From Alphaproteobacteria bacterium (GTDB lineage Bacteria; Pseudomonadota; Alphaproteobacteria; Rhodobacterales; Rhodobacteraceae), in assembly GCA_030425145.1 (NCBI GenBank), contig JAUHVK010000014.1, forward strand, positions 1 to 64,000: a stretch of DNA of 64,000 bases, given 5' to 3'. Numbering within the stretch: the stretch's first letter is position 1; the number at the start of each line of letters is the position of its first letter. Below the pieces are notes generated by a model. The model saw only the letters and a list, made by a program, of their open reading frames with translations. It was not told where the DNA came from and did not search any database. Below, one piece after another: positions 1-8,640 of the stretch. The translations under genes were made by a program, and so were the position numbers.

Positions 1-26
1 GTTGCAAGCCCGCACCCTCTGGGTGA

Positions 27-1304
27 TCCATAAAACGCGCCCCTCGCAGCCTTCAACACCATGTTTTATATAGGAAATATAATGGTCAGGACAGCGAAAT
101 CAGCGCCTTACTTGGGAAATGTGGGGTCGATTCTGCTGCGCTTCCGTTTCTGTTTCGGGTCGGTGGGCAAAAGATTGACGGTGGTATTCTTGATAATTTA
201 CCTGTTGAGCTACTCGGAACCCCTTTGTCAATTAAATCTGAGTACGGAGTTCCGATAGGTATTTCTTTTAAACCTGATCGGCATTCCGCGCCAGTTGTCA
301 GAGCTACTGATCTCGCAAAGCGGCTTCTGGAAACTGTGATCAATGAACGTGTTGCGCAGTCTAAGAAAGTCCTCGGAGTTAATAATTTTTTGGAACTTGA
401 AACTGCCTATGATGGCGTTGAACTTTCAACTTTCAGCGTCAACAACTATTTTGACGTGCTTGAAAGAAGTTCGATCCTTGAACTTGTTGAGGTGAAGACT
501 GTTGAATGGTTCAAGGGTCTTTCTGATCGTATCAAGTCACTAGAGAGTAATGCGGTAGCGCCAAAAGACTTTGATGATAATTCGATTAATATAGAAGATG
601 GCTTAAGGGAGTTTGCCTATCGAGCTCATTCAAATATGAATTGTGATCTTATCTCAACTACTTTCGAGGTTACCGCACGGTGCTTGGAGGGCGTCGGGGA
701 AGCTCTGGATGAAGTTAGGTTCATTGATGTTTTTCAGGTCAGGGATCAACCAATTCATGCATATGTATCTCGTTTATCTCTTGCTAATGGCGTATTTCCA
801 TCGGAGGCTGAGGTTCGAGTGTATGACGGTGAGGGTGTTTTTCTGGAAGTTAATCAGTTTTTGATACCAGATCGCGTGAGCAATACGTGCTGGGTTTTGG
901 TGCTATTTTCTAAGCCGATTGTACCAAGTGAAGGTGGCACGAGGTATAGTGTTCACTTGAAACAGAGAGAGCGGGATGTGATGGCCCCACTTCGTGACAA
1001 GGGGAACGATTACCTTTCTTTGATGGTTAACCAAGCAGATAGGGCTGAGCGAGCCGAAATATGCTTGCATGTTCCAAACAGCTGCAACTTTAGGCTCATT
1101 AAAGGGGATGAGGAGGTCACAAAGAAACTGAATGTTGAGGTTCCTGTAGAATTAGAGGGTGTGACAGAGGTGGTGGGCGAAGAGAGAAGCGCCACAGCTG
1201 CGCACATGGAGAGATGTCCCGCAGGGTACAAAACCCTCGTTTGGGCCACAAATGAGTTGAAAAAGTCGCAAGATTTGCGTGTAATCATAACCACTGCAAC
1301 ATGA
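27..1304 (+). pseudogene. 5'-truncated patatin-like phospholipase
   Basis: The reading frame is open from just after a TGA at 24-26 to the TGA at 1302-1304. Around 140-215 it encodes PFLFRVGGQKIDGGILDNLP, which matches the end of a patatin domain with the catalytic Asp in its DGG motif. The upstream part of the family (GxGxxG oxyanion loop and GxSxG nucleophile elbow) is absent, and no ATG with a ribosome site precedes the DGG block. A TTG at 225 could start a 359-residue product, but that would exclude the patatin motif. The remaining ~350 residues are an unrecognised C-terminal region. The stretch is clearly AT-richer than genes from 2900 onward, which suggests transfer. Patatin proteins can be phospholipases, including phage-defence effectors, but nothing here shows such a role. 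I read it as a non-functional remnant; an intact gene beginning further upstream is excluded by the stop at 24-26 unless there is a frameshift. Confidence 0.6.
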
Positions 1305-1313
1305 GGTGAGCAG

Positions 1314-1373
1314 ATGACTGACAATAAATCTAGAAAGCTTCGCGGCGGCTCTCGGGTCGTAAAATTTTTCTAA
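1314..1373 (+). CDS. possible 19-residue peptide, unknown
   Basis: An ATG at 1314 follows a good ribosome site (GAGGTGAG at 1302-1309) that overlaps the stop of the patatin-like remnant. The frame closes with TAA at 1371-1373, just before a strong hairpin terminator. The peptide would be short and basic (MTDNKSRKLRGG...). It matches nothing I recognise. The spacing to the ribosome site and terminator is the only support, so it may be a chance frame. Confidence 0.2.
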   Translation: MTDNKSRKLRGGSRVVKFF

Positions 1374-1381
1374 GTCACGAA

Positions 1382-1424
1382 GGAGGTCTCAACAAGAGTG
1401 TTGGGGCCTCCACATATATTTTAT
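1382..1424 (+). terminator. rho-independent terminator after the patatin-like remnant
   Basis: Arms 1382-1394 and 1399-1411 form a fully paired 13-bp stem (with G-U pairs) closed by the tetraloop AGAG. The stretch after it, ACATATATTTTAT, is T-rich. It would end transcription from the truncated gene and the tiny frame before it. The rest of the gene-free stretch up to 1632 shows nothing recognisable; from 1633 it is the left copy of the trkA repeat. Confidence 0.7.
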
Positions 1425-1632
1425 CTAAGATTCAGTGTGTTGAGCGTTGTATTAGGACAAGACGTCGGTTCTTTTGTGGGCATCGTCACTAAGTCTGACT
1501 AGCCTGAGCATGACGGGTCATGCAGAAAGCTAAGCCGTAATCATTTAGAGTTGTGCGTTGCTGATTTGCTTGTTCCACACTGTTGTACAAGCGGGCACTG
1601 CAGAAGTCTGTCCGCGGCTTCTTATTCCTCTG

Positions 1633-1958
1633 CAATTGACCCCACCCCGGACCTCTGCGACACAGTAGACTGCGTTGCAGCCATGGGGCCCGACGGCGGG
1701 CGCGGGATATGAAAGTTATCATCTGCGGCGCGGGACAGGTCGGCTGGCAGATCGCGCGGCACCTTTCGGGGGAGCGCAATCACGTCACGGTCGTGGAAAA
1801 CAACCCCGATCTGGAGCACCGGGCGACGGATGCGCTGGATGTGTAGGTATTTCGGGGTTCGCCTCGTATCCGGATGTGCTTGACCAGGCGGGGGCGCGCG
1901 ATGCGGACGTGATCATCGCGGCGACCCATTCGGACGAGGTCAACATGGTGACCTGCCA
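1633..1958 (+). repeat. divergent direct repeat of the trkA promoter and 5' end, left copy
   Basis: This stretch matches 2825-3152. The first 26 bases (1633-1658 against 2825-2850) are identical; the middle leader is diverged; from the ATG the first 46 codons differ at 18 of 138 positions. Homology stops abruptly at both ends (just before CAATTGACC and just after ACCTGCCA). The two copies flank the BLUF gene. Confidence 0.85.
1709..1958 (+). pseudogene. trkA 5' fragment (decayed)
   Basis: From the ATG at 1709 the translation begins MKVIICGAGQVGWQIARHLS, the N-terminal Rossmann (RCK_N) domain of TrkA, and runs to a TAG at residue 46 where intact trkA has CAG. A one-base deletion follows almost at once; after it the TrkA frame (GFASYPDVLDQAGARDADV) resumes for about 30 codons and then homology ends. 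Thirteen of the 18 base differences from intact trkA in the first 46 codons are at third positions. The copy therefore diverged while functional, probably in another strain, and decayed later. No functional product is expected. Confidence 0.85.
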
Positions 1959-2164
1959 ATTGCCGGTAGGGTGCGTTATGTCATGCACGCTGGTTGGCGG
2001 TGCTGGTGCGTGCGAGCACGCAGCCTACGGGTTCGTCGGTTGTGCCTCCACGGCAGCAGACCGCCTTCATCTAAGCAATGTGCGTCCTGCTCTCGCTAGG
2101 ATCGCGGTGCCATGGTCGGGCAGGTCAACAGGATCAAACAGCGTTGACAGAGCGGGCCGGCCTG

Positions 2165-2617
2165 TTATGCGACGTCCTGCTCTTTGTCACTGTCGCCGCA
2201 ATGGGACTTGATCACCTCAACGAGGCTTTCAGCCGCTCTGCTGTCCGACAGCATCCTGCGGGCGCTTTCGATATCCGTGAGACCGGGAAGGCTCTTCATG
2301 TGCTTTCCTTCGATATGAGCGAGGCCCATCGACCACTGGCCGAAATCGCGTTGCGCGATCTCTCTCTCCATCAACGTGGTGAACTTGGTGTGGCGCGGAT
2401 CACGCTCGATCTTCCTAAAAAGAGCCATCACCTTATCCCTGGGCCCTTCAAGAACCTGGACAAAGGAGTCGCCGTCGAACAGGAGCAGTCCGGTCACGTC
2501 ATTGAAATGATTGTTGATCTGCGCTTTGATCAGCAATTCGCGCACTTCGCTCAGGGGCATGGAGCGGGTCGGCTGGCTGAAATAGACGATCTGATGCAGG
2601 GTTTCTTCGGTCTGCAT
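2165..2617 (-). CDS. BLUF-domain blue-light sensor protein
   Basis: A 150-residue protein whose first ~100 residues form a BLUF domain, which binds FAD and senses blue light. The key residues are present with the spacing seen in AppA: Tyr12, Asn36, Gln54, Trp95 and Met97 (AppA Tyr21, Asn45, Gln63, Trp104, Met106). The domain is followed by a ~50-residue polar tail and no output domain, so it is a short BLUF protein that would act through a partner, which is not identifiable here. The start is ATG at 2617 with an AAAGGT-type ribosome site. The gene lies antisense between the trkA fragment and intact trkA, an unusual place, and is likely an insertion. It has no co-transcribed neighbour. Confidence 0.9.
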   Translation of the reverse strand: MQTEETLHQIVYFSQPTRSMPLSEVRELLIKAQINNHFNDVTGLLLFDGDSFVQVLEGPRDKVMALFRKIERDPRHTKFTTLMEREIAQRDFGQWSMGLAHIEGKHMKSLPGLTDIESARRMLSDSRAAESLVEVIKSHCGDSDKEQDVA

Positions 2618-2824
2618 TCTGGTACCTTTTTATATGCCCTCGGATGCGAGGCGTGTCCGTTGCTCAGGCAAGGTAACGGTCGGCGGACCGTCGTTTTTAG
2701 AGAGGCGCCCGATACAATTCTTTTGCCGTTCTTCGGTGTCTTTGGGTCCTGCCCGCGATCGGCGACGCGCCTACCGTTCCTGCGACGGCCGGTCGGTTCA
2801 CGGTCGGACGTCGCAGCCTGCTGC

Positions 2825-3152
2825 CAATTGACCCCACCCCGGACCTCTGCCATTGAGAAGGCTGCGACACAGCCAAGGGGCCCGGCGTCGGGCTGCGGGA
2901 CATGAAAGTTATCATCTGCGGAGCAGGTCAGGTCGGCTGGCAGATCGCGCGCCACCTCTCGGGGGAGCGCAATGACGTCACCGTTGTCGACAACAACCCC
3001 GAACTGGTGCGCCGGGCGACCGATGCCTTGGACGTGCAGGGCATCGCGGGGTTTGCGTCTTACCCCGATGTTCTGGAACAGGCCGGGGCGCGGGATGCGG
3101 ACATGATCATCGCCGCCACCTATTCGGACGAGGTCAATATGGTGACCTGTCA
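2825..3152 (+). repeat. divergent direct repeat, right copy (trkA leader and 5' end)
   Basis: Partner of 1633-1958. It covers the 77-base leader and first ~83 codons of intact trkA. The 26 identical bases at 2825-2850 are far from the coding region and may include a promoter or regulatory site preserved in both copies; I cannot assign -35/-10 boxes with confidence. Confidence 0.85.
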
Positions 3153-4278
3153 GGTGGCGCATTCGGTGTTCTCGATCCCGCGCAAGATCGCGCGGCTGCG
3201 CTCCAAGAGCTATCTGACGGCGATCTATTCCGACCTCTACCGTCGCGATCACATGCCGATCGACGTGGTGATCAGCCCGGAGCTCGAAGTTGCCGATGCA
3301 GCGCTTCAGCGACTGAACGCGCCAGCGGCGTTCGACACGGAAAAGTTCCTTGATGGTGAGGCGGCGTTGATGGGGCTGACCATCGACGACGATTGCCCGA
3401 TCGTGAATACGCCGCTCAAGCAGCTGACGGACCTGTTCTCGACCCTGCGCAGCATAGTGGTGGGCATCCGCCGCGAGGGCACGCTTTTCGCGCCAGAATC
3501 AGGGGACCAGCTTTTTGCAGGCGATTCCTGTTACGTGATGGCTCATAACGAGGACGTGCGCCGGACGCTGGAGATTTTCGGCAAAACCCATCGCAAGCAG
3601 GAGCGGGTGGTGATTGTCGGCGGCGGCAATGTGGGCCTGATGGTGGCCAAGGAGTTGGAACAGCGCGCCGACCGGGTGCGGGTCAAGGTGATCGAGCGCA
3701 GCCGCAAGATCGCGGAACGCGCGGCCGAGGCGCTGGAGCGGACGATTGTCCTCAATGGCGACGGGTTGGACGTGTCGCTGCTGTCAGAGGCCAATATAGA
3801 GCGCGCGGATGCGGTTCTGTGTGTCACCGACGACGACAAGACCAACATGCTGGCGGCGGTGCGGGCCAAATCCGAAGGCTGCCGGATGGCAATTGCACTG
3901 ATCAACGACCCGACGTTGGAGCCGCTGATGGAGCCGCTGGGGATCGACGCCTATATCAACCCTCGCTCGGTGACGGTGAGCTCGATCCTGCGCCACTTCC
4001 GTCATGGGCGGGTGCGCGCGGTCTATTCGATCGGCGATGCCGAGGCCGAGGTGATCGAGGCGGAGGTGCTGTCCACCTCACCGATGGCGGGGCAGAAGCT
4101 GCGCGACATCGACTTCCCGGAAGGTGTGCTGGTCGGTGCGGTGCGCAAGGGCGGCAAGGTCAGGCGCCCGACCGGGTCGATGGTGATCGAGGAGGGCGAC
4201 CAGGTGGTGCTCTTCACGCTGGCCAAGGACGTGCCGGAGGTCGAACGCCTGCTCCAGGTGTCGATCGACTTCTTCTGA
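2902..4278 (+). CDS. trkA: Trk K+ transport system NAD-binding subunit TrkA
   Basis: This 458-residue cytoplasmic protein is the peripheral NAD(H)/nucleotide-binding regulator of the TrkH/TrkG potassium channel. It has two tandem RCK_N/RCK_C units. The first Rossmann motif GAGQVG is at residues 7-12 and the second (VVIVGGGNVG) around 235-245, with TrkA_C modules after each. Length is normal for the family. trkH follows after 4 bases, so the two are co-transcribed and give the complete Trk system. In Rhodobacteraceae trkA usually follows ntrX; here the upstream neighbour is a BLUF gene on the other strand and a decayed partial trkA copy. Confidence 0.96.
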   Translation: MKVIICGAGQVGWQIARHLSGERNDVTVVDNNPELVRRATDALDVQGIAGFASYPDVLEQAGARDADMIIAATYSDEVNMVTCQVAHSVFSIPRKIARLRSKSYLTAIYSDLYRRDHMPIDVVISPELEVADAALQRLNAPAAFDTEKFLDGEAALMGLTIDDDCPIVNTPLKQLTDLFSTLRSIVVGIRREGTLFAPESGDQLFAGDSCYVMAHNEDVRRTLEIFGKTHRKQERVVIVGGGNVGLMVAKELEQRADRVRVKVIERSRKIAERAAEALERTIVLNGDGLDVSLLSEANIERADAVLCVTDDDKTNMLAAVRAKSEGCRMAIALINDPTLEPLMEPLGIDAYINPRSVTVSSILRHFRHGRVRAVYSIGDAEAEVIEAEVLSTSPMAGQKLRDIDFPEGVLVGAVRKGGKVRRPTGSMVIEEGDQVVLFTLAKDVPEVERLLQVSIDFF

Positions 4279-4282
4279 TCCG

Positions 4283-5797
4283 ATGGGGTTGCTGTACCGC
4301 CTGCCACTGTTGTTGCTTCTGACGGGGCTGGCGTCGGCGTCGATGATCGTTCCGGCTGCGGTGGCGCTCTGGGCCGAGGCTTTTCAGGACGCGCGGTCGT
4401 TCTTCTATTCCGGACTGGTGGGGCTGATCGTGTGCAGCCTCATTGCTTTTGCACTGGCCAACCGGCCGCACAACCGCAATGCGATCCGGCAGTTGATGGC
4501 GCTTCTGGGCAGTTATCTGATCCTGCCAGTTGTGCTGGCGGTGCCTTATTACGAATCGATCCAGACGACGAATTTCCTCAACGCCTATCTCGACATGGTG
4601 TCGAGCCTGTCGACCACAGGCTTGCCGCTGTTTGATCCGTCGCGCCTGTCGATGGCGGAGCATCTGTGGCGGGCGCAGGTGGCGTGGATGGGCGGTTTGC
4701 TGATGTGGGTGGCGGCGGCAGCGATTCTGGCGCCGTTGAACCTTGGAGGGTTCGAAGTGACTTCGCTGGGCGAGCCGGGACAGGACGTTGTGGCGGGCGC
4801 GGCGCGGCGCGATACCTCGAACCCGGCGAGTCGCTTGGCGCGCAGCGCGGCGGTGCTGGTGCCGATCTATGGGATGCTGACACTGGCGCTCTGGGTGTTG
4901 CTGCTGGTTGCGGGAGATGCTCCTTTCGTGGCGCTCACCCATGCGATGGGTGTGATGTCCACCTCGGGGATTTCGCCAGTGGGCGGTCCGGCAGGATCGG
5001 GCAGCGGCATTGCTGGTGAGGCGATCATGGCGGTGTTCCTGCTCTTTGCGCTGTCGCGGCTCACGTTCTCGCAGGACACAAGTTCGGTGCAGAAGTCCGG
5101 GCTGTTCTACGACCCGGAGTTCCGCTTTGGCCTTGCCATTGTCGTGACCATCCCGACGATCCTTTTGCTGCGCCATTTTGTGGCCGCGCTGGACATTGGC
5201 GACCAAAACAACTTTGTCGCCGCCATGCGGGCCTTCTGGGGCGGGGCATTCACCGTGTTGTCGTTCCTGACGACACATGGGTTCACCAGTGTCGACTGGA
5301 CCGACGCCCAAGCATGGTCAGGGCTCGAGACACCGGGGCTTATCCTGATGGGGCTTGCGTTGATCGGCGGCGGAGTGGCGACGACGGCGGGCGGGGTCAA
5401 GCTGATGCGGGTGGTTGCGCTGATCCTGAACGGGATGCGCGAAGTTGACCGTTTGGTGCATCCTTCTTCGGTTGGACGGTCGGGCCTCGTGTCGCGGCGC
5501 ACCCGACGCGAGGGGGCGTTCATCGCGTGGGTCTTCTTCATGATCTTCGCCATCACACTGGCCGCGACCACGGTGGCTATTGCGGCCTTCGGTATCCCGT
5601 TTGAGCAGTCGCTGTTGCTGTCGGTGGCAAGCCTGTCGAATTGCGGGCCGCTGGTTGACGTGGTTCAGGCCGGGCGTCTGACGCTGATTGAACTCGGCGC
5701 GGGGCCGAAAGTCATCGCGGCCATTGCGATGGTGATGGGGCGTCTTGAAATGCTTGCACTTGTGGTGATTTTGACACCAGATCTCTGGCGGGACTGA
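4283..5797 (+). CDS. trkH: Trk K+ transport membrane subunit TrkH
   Basis: This 504-residue polytopic membrane protein, with hydrophobic segments from residue 3 onward, is the K+-translocating subunit that works with TrkA. Selectivity-loop-like segments such as SSLSTTGLPLF near residue 100, STSGISPVGG near 230 and a glycine-rich GGGVATTAGG near 365 fit the pore loops of the TrkH/KtrB family. It starts at ATG 4283, 4 bases after trkA. The following gene, hfq, lies 122 bases downstream with its own leader. Confidence 0.93.
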   Translation: MGLLYRLPLLLLLTGLASASMIVPAAVALWAEAFQDARSFFYSGLVGLIVCSLIAFALANRPHNRNAIRQLMALLGSYLILPVVLAVPYYESIQTTNFLNAYLDMVSSLSTTGLPLFDPSRLSMAEHLWRAQVAWMGGLLMWVAAAAILAPLNLGGFEVTSLGEPGQDVVAGAARRDTSNPASRLARSAAVLVPIYGMLTLALWVLLLVAGDAPFVALTHAMGVMSTSGISPVGGPAGSGSGIAGEAIMAVFLLFALSRLTFSQDTSSVQKSGLFYDPEFRFGLAIVVTIPTILLLRHFVAALDIGDQNNFVAAMRAFWGGAFTVLSFLTTHGFTSVDWTDAQAWSGLETPGLILMGLALIGGGVATTAGGVKLMRVVALILNGMREVDRLVHPSSVGRSGLVSRRTRREGAFIAWVFFMIFAITLAATTVAIAAFGIPFEQSLLLSVASLSNCGPLVDVVQAGRLTLIELGAGPKVIAAIAMVMGRLEMLALVVILTPDLWRD

Positions 5798-5919
5798 AAC
5801 GTGGCGGAAATCTTGCCGAAATTCCTTGTTTTTCCACTGGAATTCACGAGAGTCCCAAGACATAGTGACCGCAAACCACGACGATCGGCACGAAAAAAGC
5901 AAGAATAAAGGCACAATTT

Positions 5920-6159
5920 ATGGCATCTGATAAGCAGAACCTTCAGGACGCATTTCTGAACCACGTCCGCAAGACCAAGGTGCCAGTGACTGTTTTCTTG
6001 ATCAATGGCGTGAAATTGCAGGGCGTAATCACCTGGTTCGATAACTTCTGTGTGCTCCTGCGCCGGGACGGCCAATCGCAGCTTGTCTACAAGCACGCCA
6101 TATCGACGATTATGCCAGCACAGCCGATCAATCTTTATGATGGCGAAGGCGACAATTGA
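5920..6159 (+). CDS. hfq: RNA chaperone Hfq
   Basis: A 79-residue Sm-like protein that forms a hexamer and promotes pairing of small RNAs with mRNAs. Residues about 8-70 carry the Sm1 region ([20 protein letters not shown]) and the Sm2 signature around [10 protein letters not shown]. Length fits alphaproteobacterial Hfq, which lacks the long C-terminal tail of the E. coli protein. The ATG at 5920 follows a purine-rich stretch. The stop TGA overlaps the TTG start of hflX (TTGA at 6156-6159), so the two are translationally coupled. Confidence 0.97.
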   Translation: MASDKQNLQDAFLNHVRKTKVPVTVFLINGVKLQGVITWFDNFCVLLRRDGQSQLVYKHAISTIMPAQPINLYDGEGDN

Positions 6160-7430
6160 AAGAACACAAGGCGCATGTGACCCCGGCGTGGGTCCTGCAT
6201 CCTGACAATACCAGCGACCGGTCCCGCCGGGCTGCGAAACCGGCCTTGGAGGAAGCGGTGGCACTGGCAGCCGCTTTGCCGGGGCTTGAAGTGGTGGGCA
6301 GCAACGTCGTGCGTCTGCCCAAGCCGCATCCGGGGACGCTGTTCGGATCGGGTAAAATCGAAGAGCTGAAGGCCGTGTTCAAGGAACACGAGGTCGAGTT
6401 GGTTCTAGTGGACGGGCCAGTGACGCCTGTGCAGCAACGCAATCTGGAAAAGACCTGGGGCGTCAAACTGCTCGACCGGACGGGGTTGATCCTTGAGATC
6501 TTCAGCGACCGCGCGGCGACCCGCGAAGGTGTGCTTCAGGTCGAGATGGCGGCGCTGAGCTATCAACGCACGCGTCTGGTGCGGGCGTGGACGCACCTTG
6601 AACGCCAGCGTGGCGGGTTGGGGTTCGTCGGCGGTCCGGGGGAAACCCAGATCGAAGCTGACCGCCGTGCCATTGACGAGCAATTGGTGAATCTACGCCG
6701 CCAACTGGAAAAGGTGGTCAAGACCCGGAGCCTGCACAGAGCTGCGCGGGCCAAAGTGCCGTATCCGATTGTGGCGCTCGTCGGCTATACCAACGCGGGC
6801 AAATCGACGCTGTTCAACCGGTTGACCGGCGCCGAGGTGATGGCCAAAGACATGCTCTTCGCCACTCTTGATCCGACCATGCGCGCGGTCAAGCTGCCGG
6901 ATGGGCCGGAGGTGATCCTGTCGGACACGGTGGGCTTTATCAGCGATCTGCCGACCGAACTGGTCGCCGCTTTCCGCGCCACTCTGGAAGAGGTGTTGGC
7001 CGCCGACCTGATCCTGCATGTGCGCGACATCAGCCATGCTGCGACAGAGGACCAGGCGGAAGATGTGCGCGAGATTCTGAACTCTCTGGGGGTGACGGAC
7101 ACGACACCTTTGCTGGAGGTTTGGAACAAGATCGACGCATTGCCGGAAGAGGGTCGCATCGCCGCCGAGGCCCGCGCTGACCGCGACCCGAGCGTTTTCG
7201 CCACCTCTGCCTTGACGGGTGATGGACTCGACGCGCTGCTCGCGGCAGTCAACCGCACCCTCGAAGGCGATCGACGCGAAGATGTCCTGCACCTTGGTTT
7301 TGACGAGGGTCGCAAGCGCGCATGGCTCTTCGAAAAGGCGTTGGTCGAAAACGAGACGCAAGACGAAAATGGCTACACCTTGCGTGTCCGCTGGTCGGCC
7401 AAAGATGTACGGCAGTTTGAAGCACTTTAA
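6156..7430 (+). CDS. hflX: ribosome-associated GTPase HflX
   Basis: This 424-residue GTPase splits stalled or hibernating ribosomes. An N-terminal HflX domain (about 20-190, with the glycine-rich [12 protein letters not shown] and [15 protein letters not shown]) precedes a G domain with G1 GYTNAGKST near 210-218, G3 DTVGF near 258 and G4 NKID at 324-327. The start is TTG 6156, overlapping the hfq stop by 4 bases, as in many proteobacteria where hfq and hflX form one operon. Start choice is supported by the overlap and by normal length. Confidence 0.95.
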   Translation: MKEHKAHVTPAWVLHPDNTSDRSRRAAKPALEEAVALAAALPGLEVVGSNVVRLPKPHPGTLFGSGKIEELKAVFKEHEVELVLVDGPVTPVQQRNLEKTWGVKLLDRTGLILEIFSDRAATREGVLQVEMAALSYQRTRLVRAWTHLERQRGGLGFVGGPGETQIEADRRAIDEQLVNLRRQLEKVVKTRSLHRAARAKVPYPIVALVGYTNAGKSTLFNRLTGAEVMAKDMLFATLDPTMRAVKLPDGPEVILSDTVGFISDLPTELVAAFRATLEEVLAADLILHVRDISHAATEDQAEDVREILNSLGVTDTTPLLEVWNKIDALPEEGRIAAEARADRDPSVFATSALTGDGLDALLAAVNRTLEGDRREDVLHLGFDEGRKRAWLFEKALVENETQDENGYTLRVRWSAKDVRQFEAL

Positions 7431-7485
7431 CCTTGTTTCTTGGTATTAGGTGCCATCGAGACTTAGAAACTTTGATAGATTTGAT

Positions 7486-8613
7486 ATGGCTAAACCAAAA
7501 GCGCTTTTATTCGTGGCACCGTTCGGTTTCGGACCGGCAGCTAAAGCCCAAGCGATTTTGAGGTCTCTTCAAGACCTGTTTGATTTTGTTGTTGTTTCTC
7601 GGGGTAGCGCGCTTGAGTTTCTCAAGAAACATCGGCTCCAAAACATGACTTACCTATCAGGTTTGTCGTCAAGTCTGCGTCATCCCTCGCATTTGGAACA
7701 GTTCGAATTCGCAATTTCGATCAACAACGTTCCGGCAGTGCATCGCCTGAGCGCTTTAGGCTTCGCAAAGCGTACTGTCTTGATCGACATGTTGCATGAT
7801 TGGCGGATTGAAATCAGCCATGATTTCCCGCCGAAAAATCTATTGGCGGTACTGGCGGAAGACATTCTGCCTGGGTTTGAGGATCGATCAGCGCTGGAAC
7901 CGCATGTTACGCCAGTCGCTTCGATTCTGACACTTCCCGAGAACCGAACAGTCTCTTCAGGAGCTCCAGGCTATGATGTCTTGGTTCATTTGGGGGGGAT
8001 ATTGTCTCCCAATCTGGATTCGCAAGTCGCTGCGGAGACGTTGGAATCTTGGATTGGGCAGTTGCTGGAAAAGGTGGCTGGGCAAACAAACCGTGTTGCA
8101 GCATTGGGCAAGCTTCAACTGAGTGGTGACCTGAATACGCCAGCGAATGTGGATTGCTTTGATAGAGCAGACCCCGCTGAAGTATTTGATTTGATTTCGT
8201 CATCCCGGGCGATTTTGACCACGCCGGGTATCGGATTTATGGAGATGGCGTTCATTGGACAACGTCCGACGGTCATGCTGCCGCCAATGAACAGTACACA
8301 ACTGATGCACTACAGGTGCATGGCAGCCAAAGGCATACCGGGCGTTCTGAATGAGCGCGTATTGGATAGTATGACGAATGCCGCTCGTAAACTGCCATGG
8401 CAGCAACACGCGCGTTTGCTCGTTGATTGGTTGGCCCGGAATACGGATGCTGTGACCGAAGCTTCACTATTGTCTCTAGCGGAACTTTCCGAAGAGCGGT
8501 CTCAGGAAGTTGTGACCATTCAAACAGAGCTGGTTAATTCACTGGAAAAGACGGACGCGATGTCGGTCTTGCGGGATCTCGGTAAAAGCATTTTGTCTGG
8601 TTCAATGGACTGA
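7486..8613 (+). CDS. glycosyltransferase-like protein (GT-B/MurG-like fold), function unknown
   Basis: This 375-residue protein has a glycine-rich start (LLFVAPFGFGPAAKAQAILR) and a C-terminal block TTPGIGFMEMAFIGQRPTVM followed by LPPMNSTQ. The block resembles the nucleotide-sugar-binding half of GT-B enzymes (MurG/GT28 type). I cannot name a donor or acceptor. ATG 7486 gives a natural N-terminus (MAKPKALLF); a GTG at 7450 in frame would add 12 residues, and neither has a strong ribosome site. The gene lies 55 bases after hflX but is AT-richer with different codon use, so it looks like a later insertion. It converges with the penicillin-acylase gene. Alternative: a degenerate, non-catalytic GT-B protein. 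Confidence 0.55.
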   Translation: MAKPKALLFVAPFGFGPAAKAQAILRSLQDLFDFVVVSRGSALEFLKKHRLQNMTYLSGLSSSLRHPSHLEQFEFAISINNVPAVHRLSALGFAKRTVLIDMLHDWRIEISHDFPPKNLLAVLAEDILPGFEDRSALEPHVTPVASILTLPENRTVSSGAPGYDVLVHLGGILSPNLDSQVAAETLESWIGQLLEKVAGQTNRVAALGKLQLSGDLNTPANVDCFDRADPAEVFDLISSSRAILTTPGIGFMEMAFIGQRPTVMLPPMNSTQLMHYRCMAAKGIPGVLNERVLDSMTNAARKLPWQQHARLLVDWLARNTDAVTEASLLSLAELSEERSQEVVTIQTELVNSLEKTDAMSVLRDLGKSILSGSMD

Positions 8614-8618
8614 TTGCG

Positions 8619-8640
8619 CGGGACTGCCAGACTAGTCCCG
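8619..8640. terminator. hairpin between convergent genes
   Basis: CGGGACT (8619-8625) pairs with AGTCCCG (8634-8640) across an 8-base loop. It straddles the stop of the penicillin-acylase gene and lies just after the GT-like gene. No clear T-run follows on either strand, so termination activity is uncertain. Confidence 0.3.

Noticed and set aside
1-33. C-terminal tail of a plus-strand gene ending at TAA 31-33
   Set aside because: Ten codons are too few to support a call, although it could be the end of a transposase-like gene.
1675-2211. 178-codon frame over the left trkA copy
   Set aside because: It reads the trkA fragment in the wrong frame for most of its length; the correct frame has a stop and a deletion.
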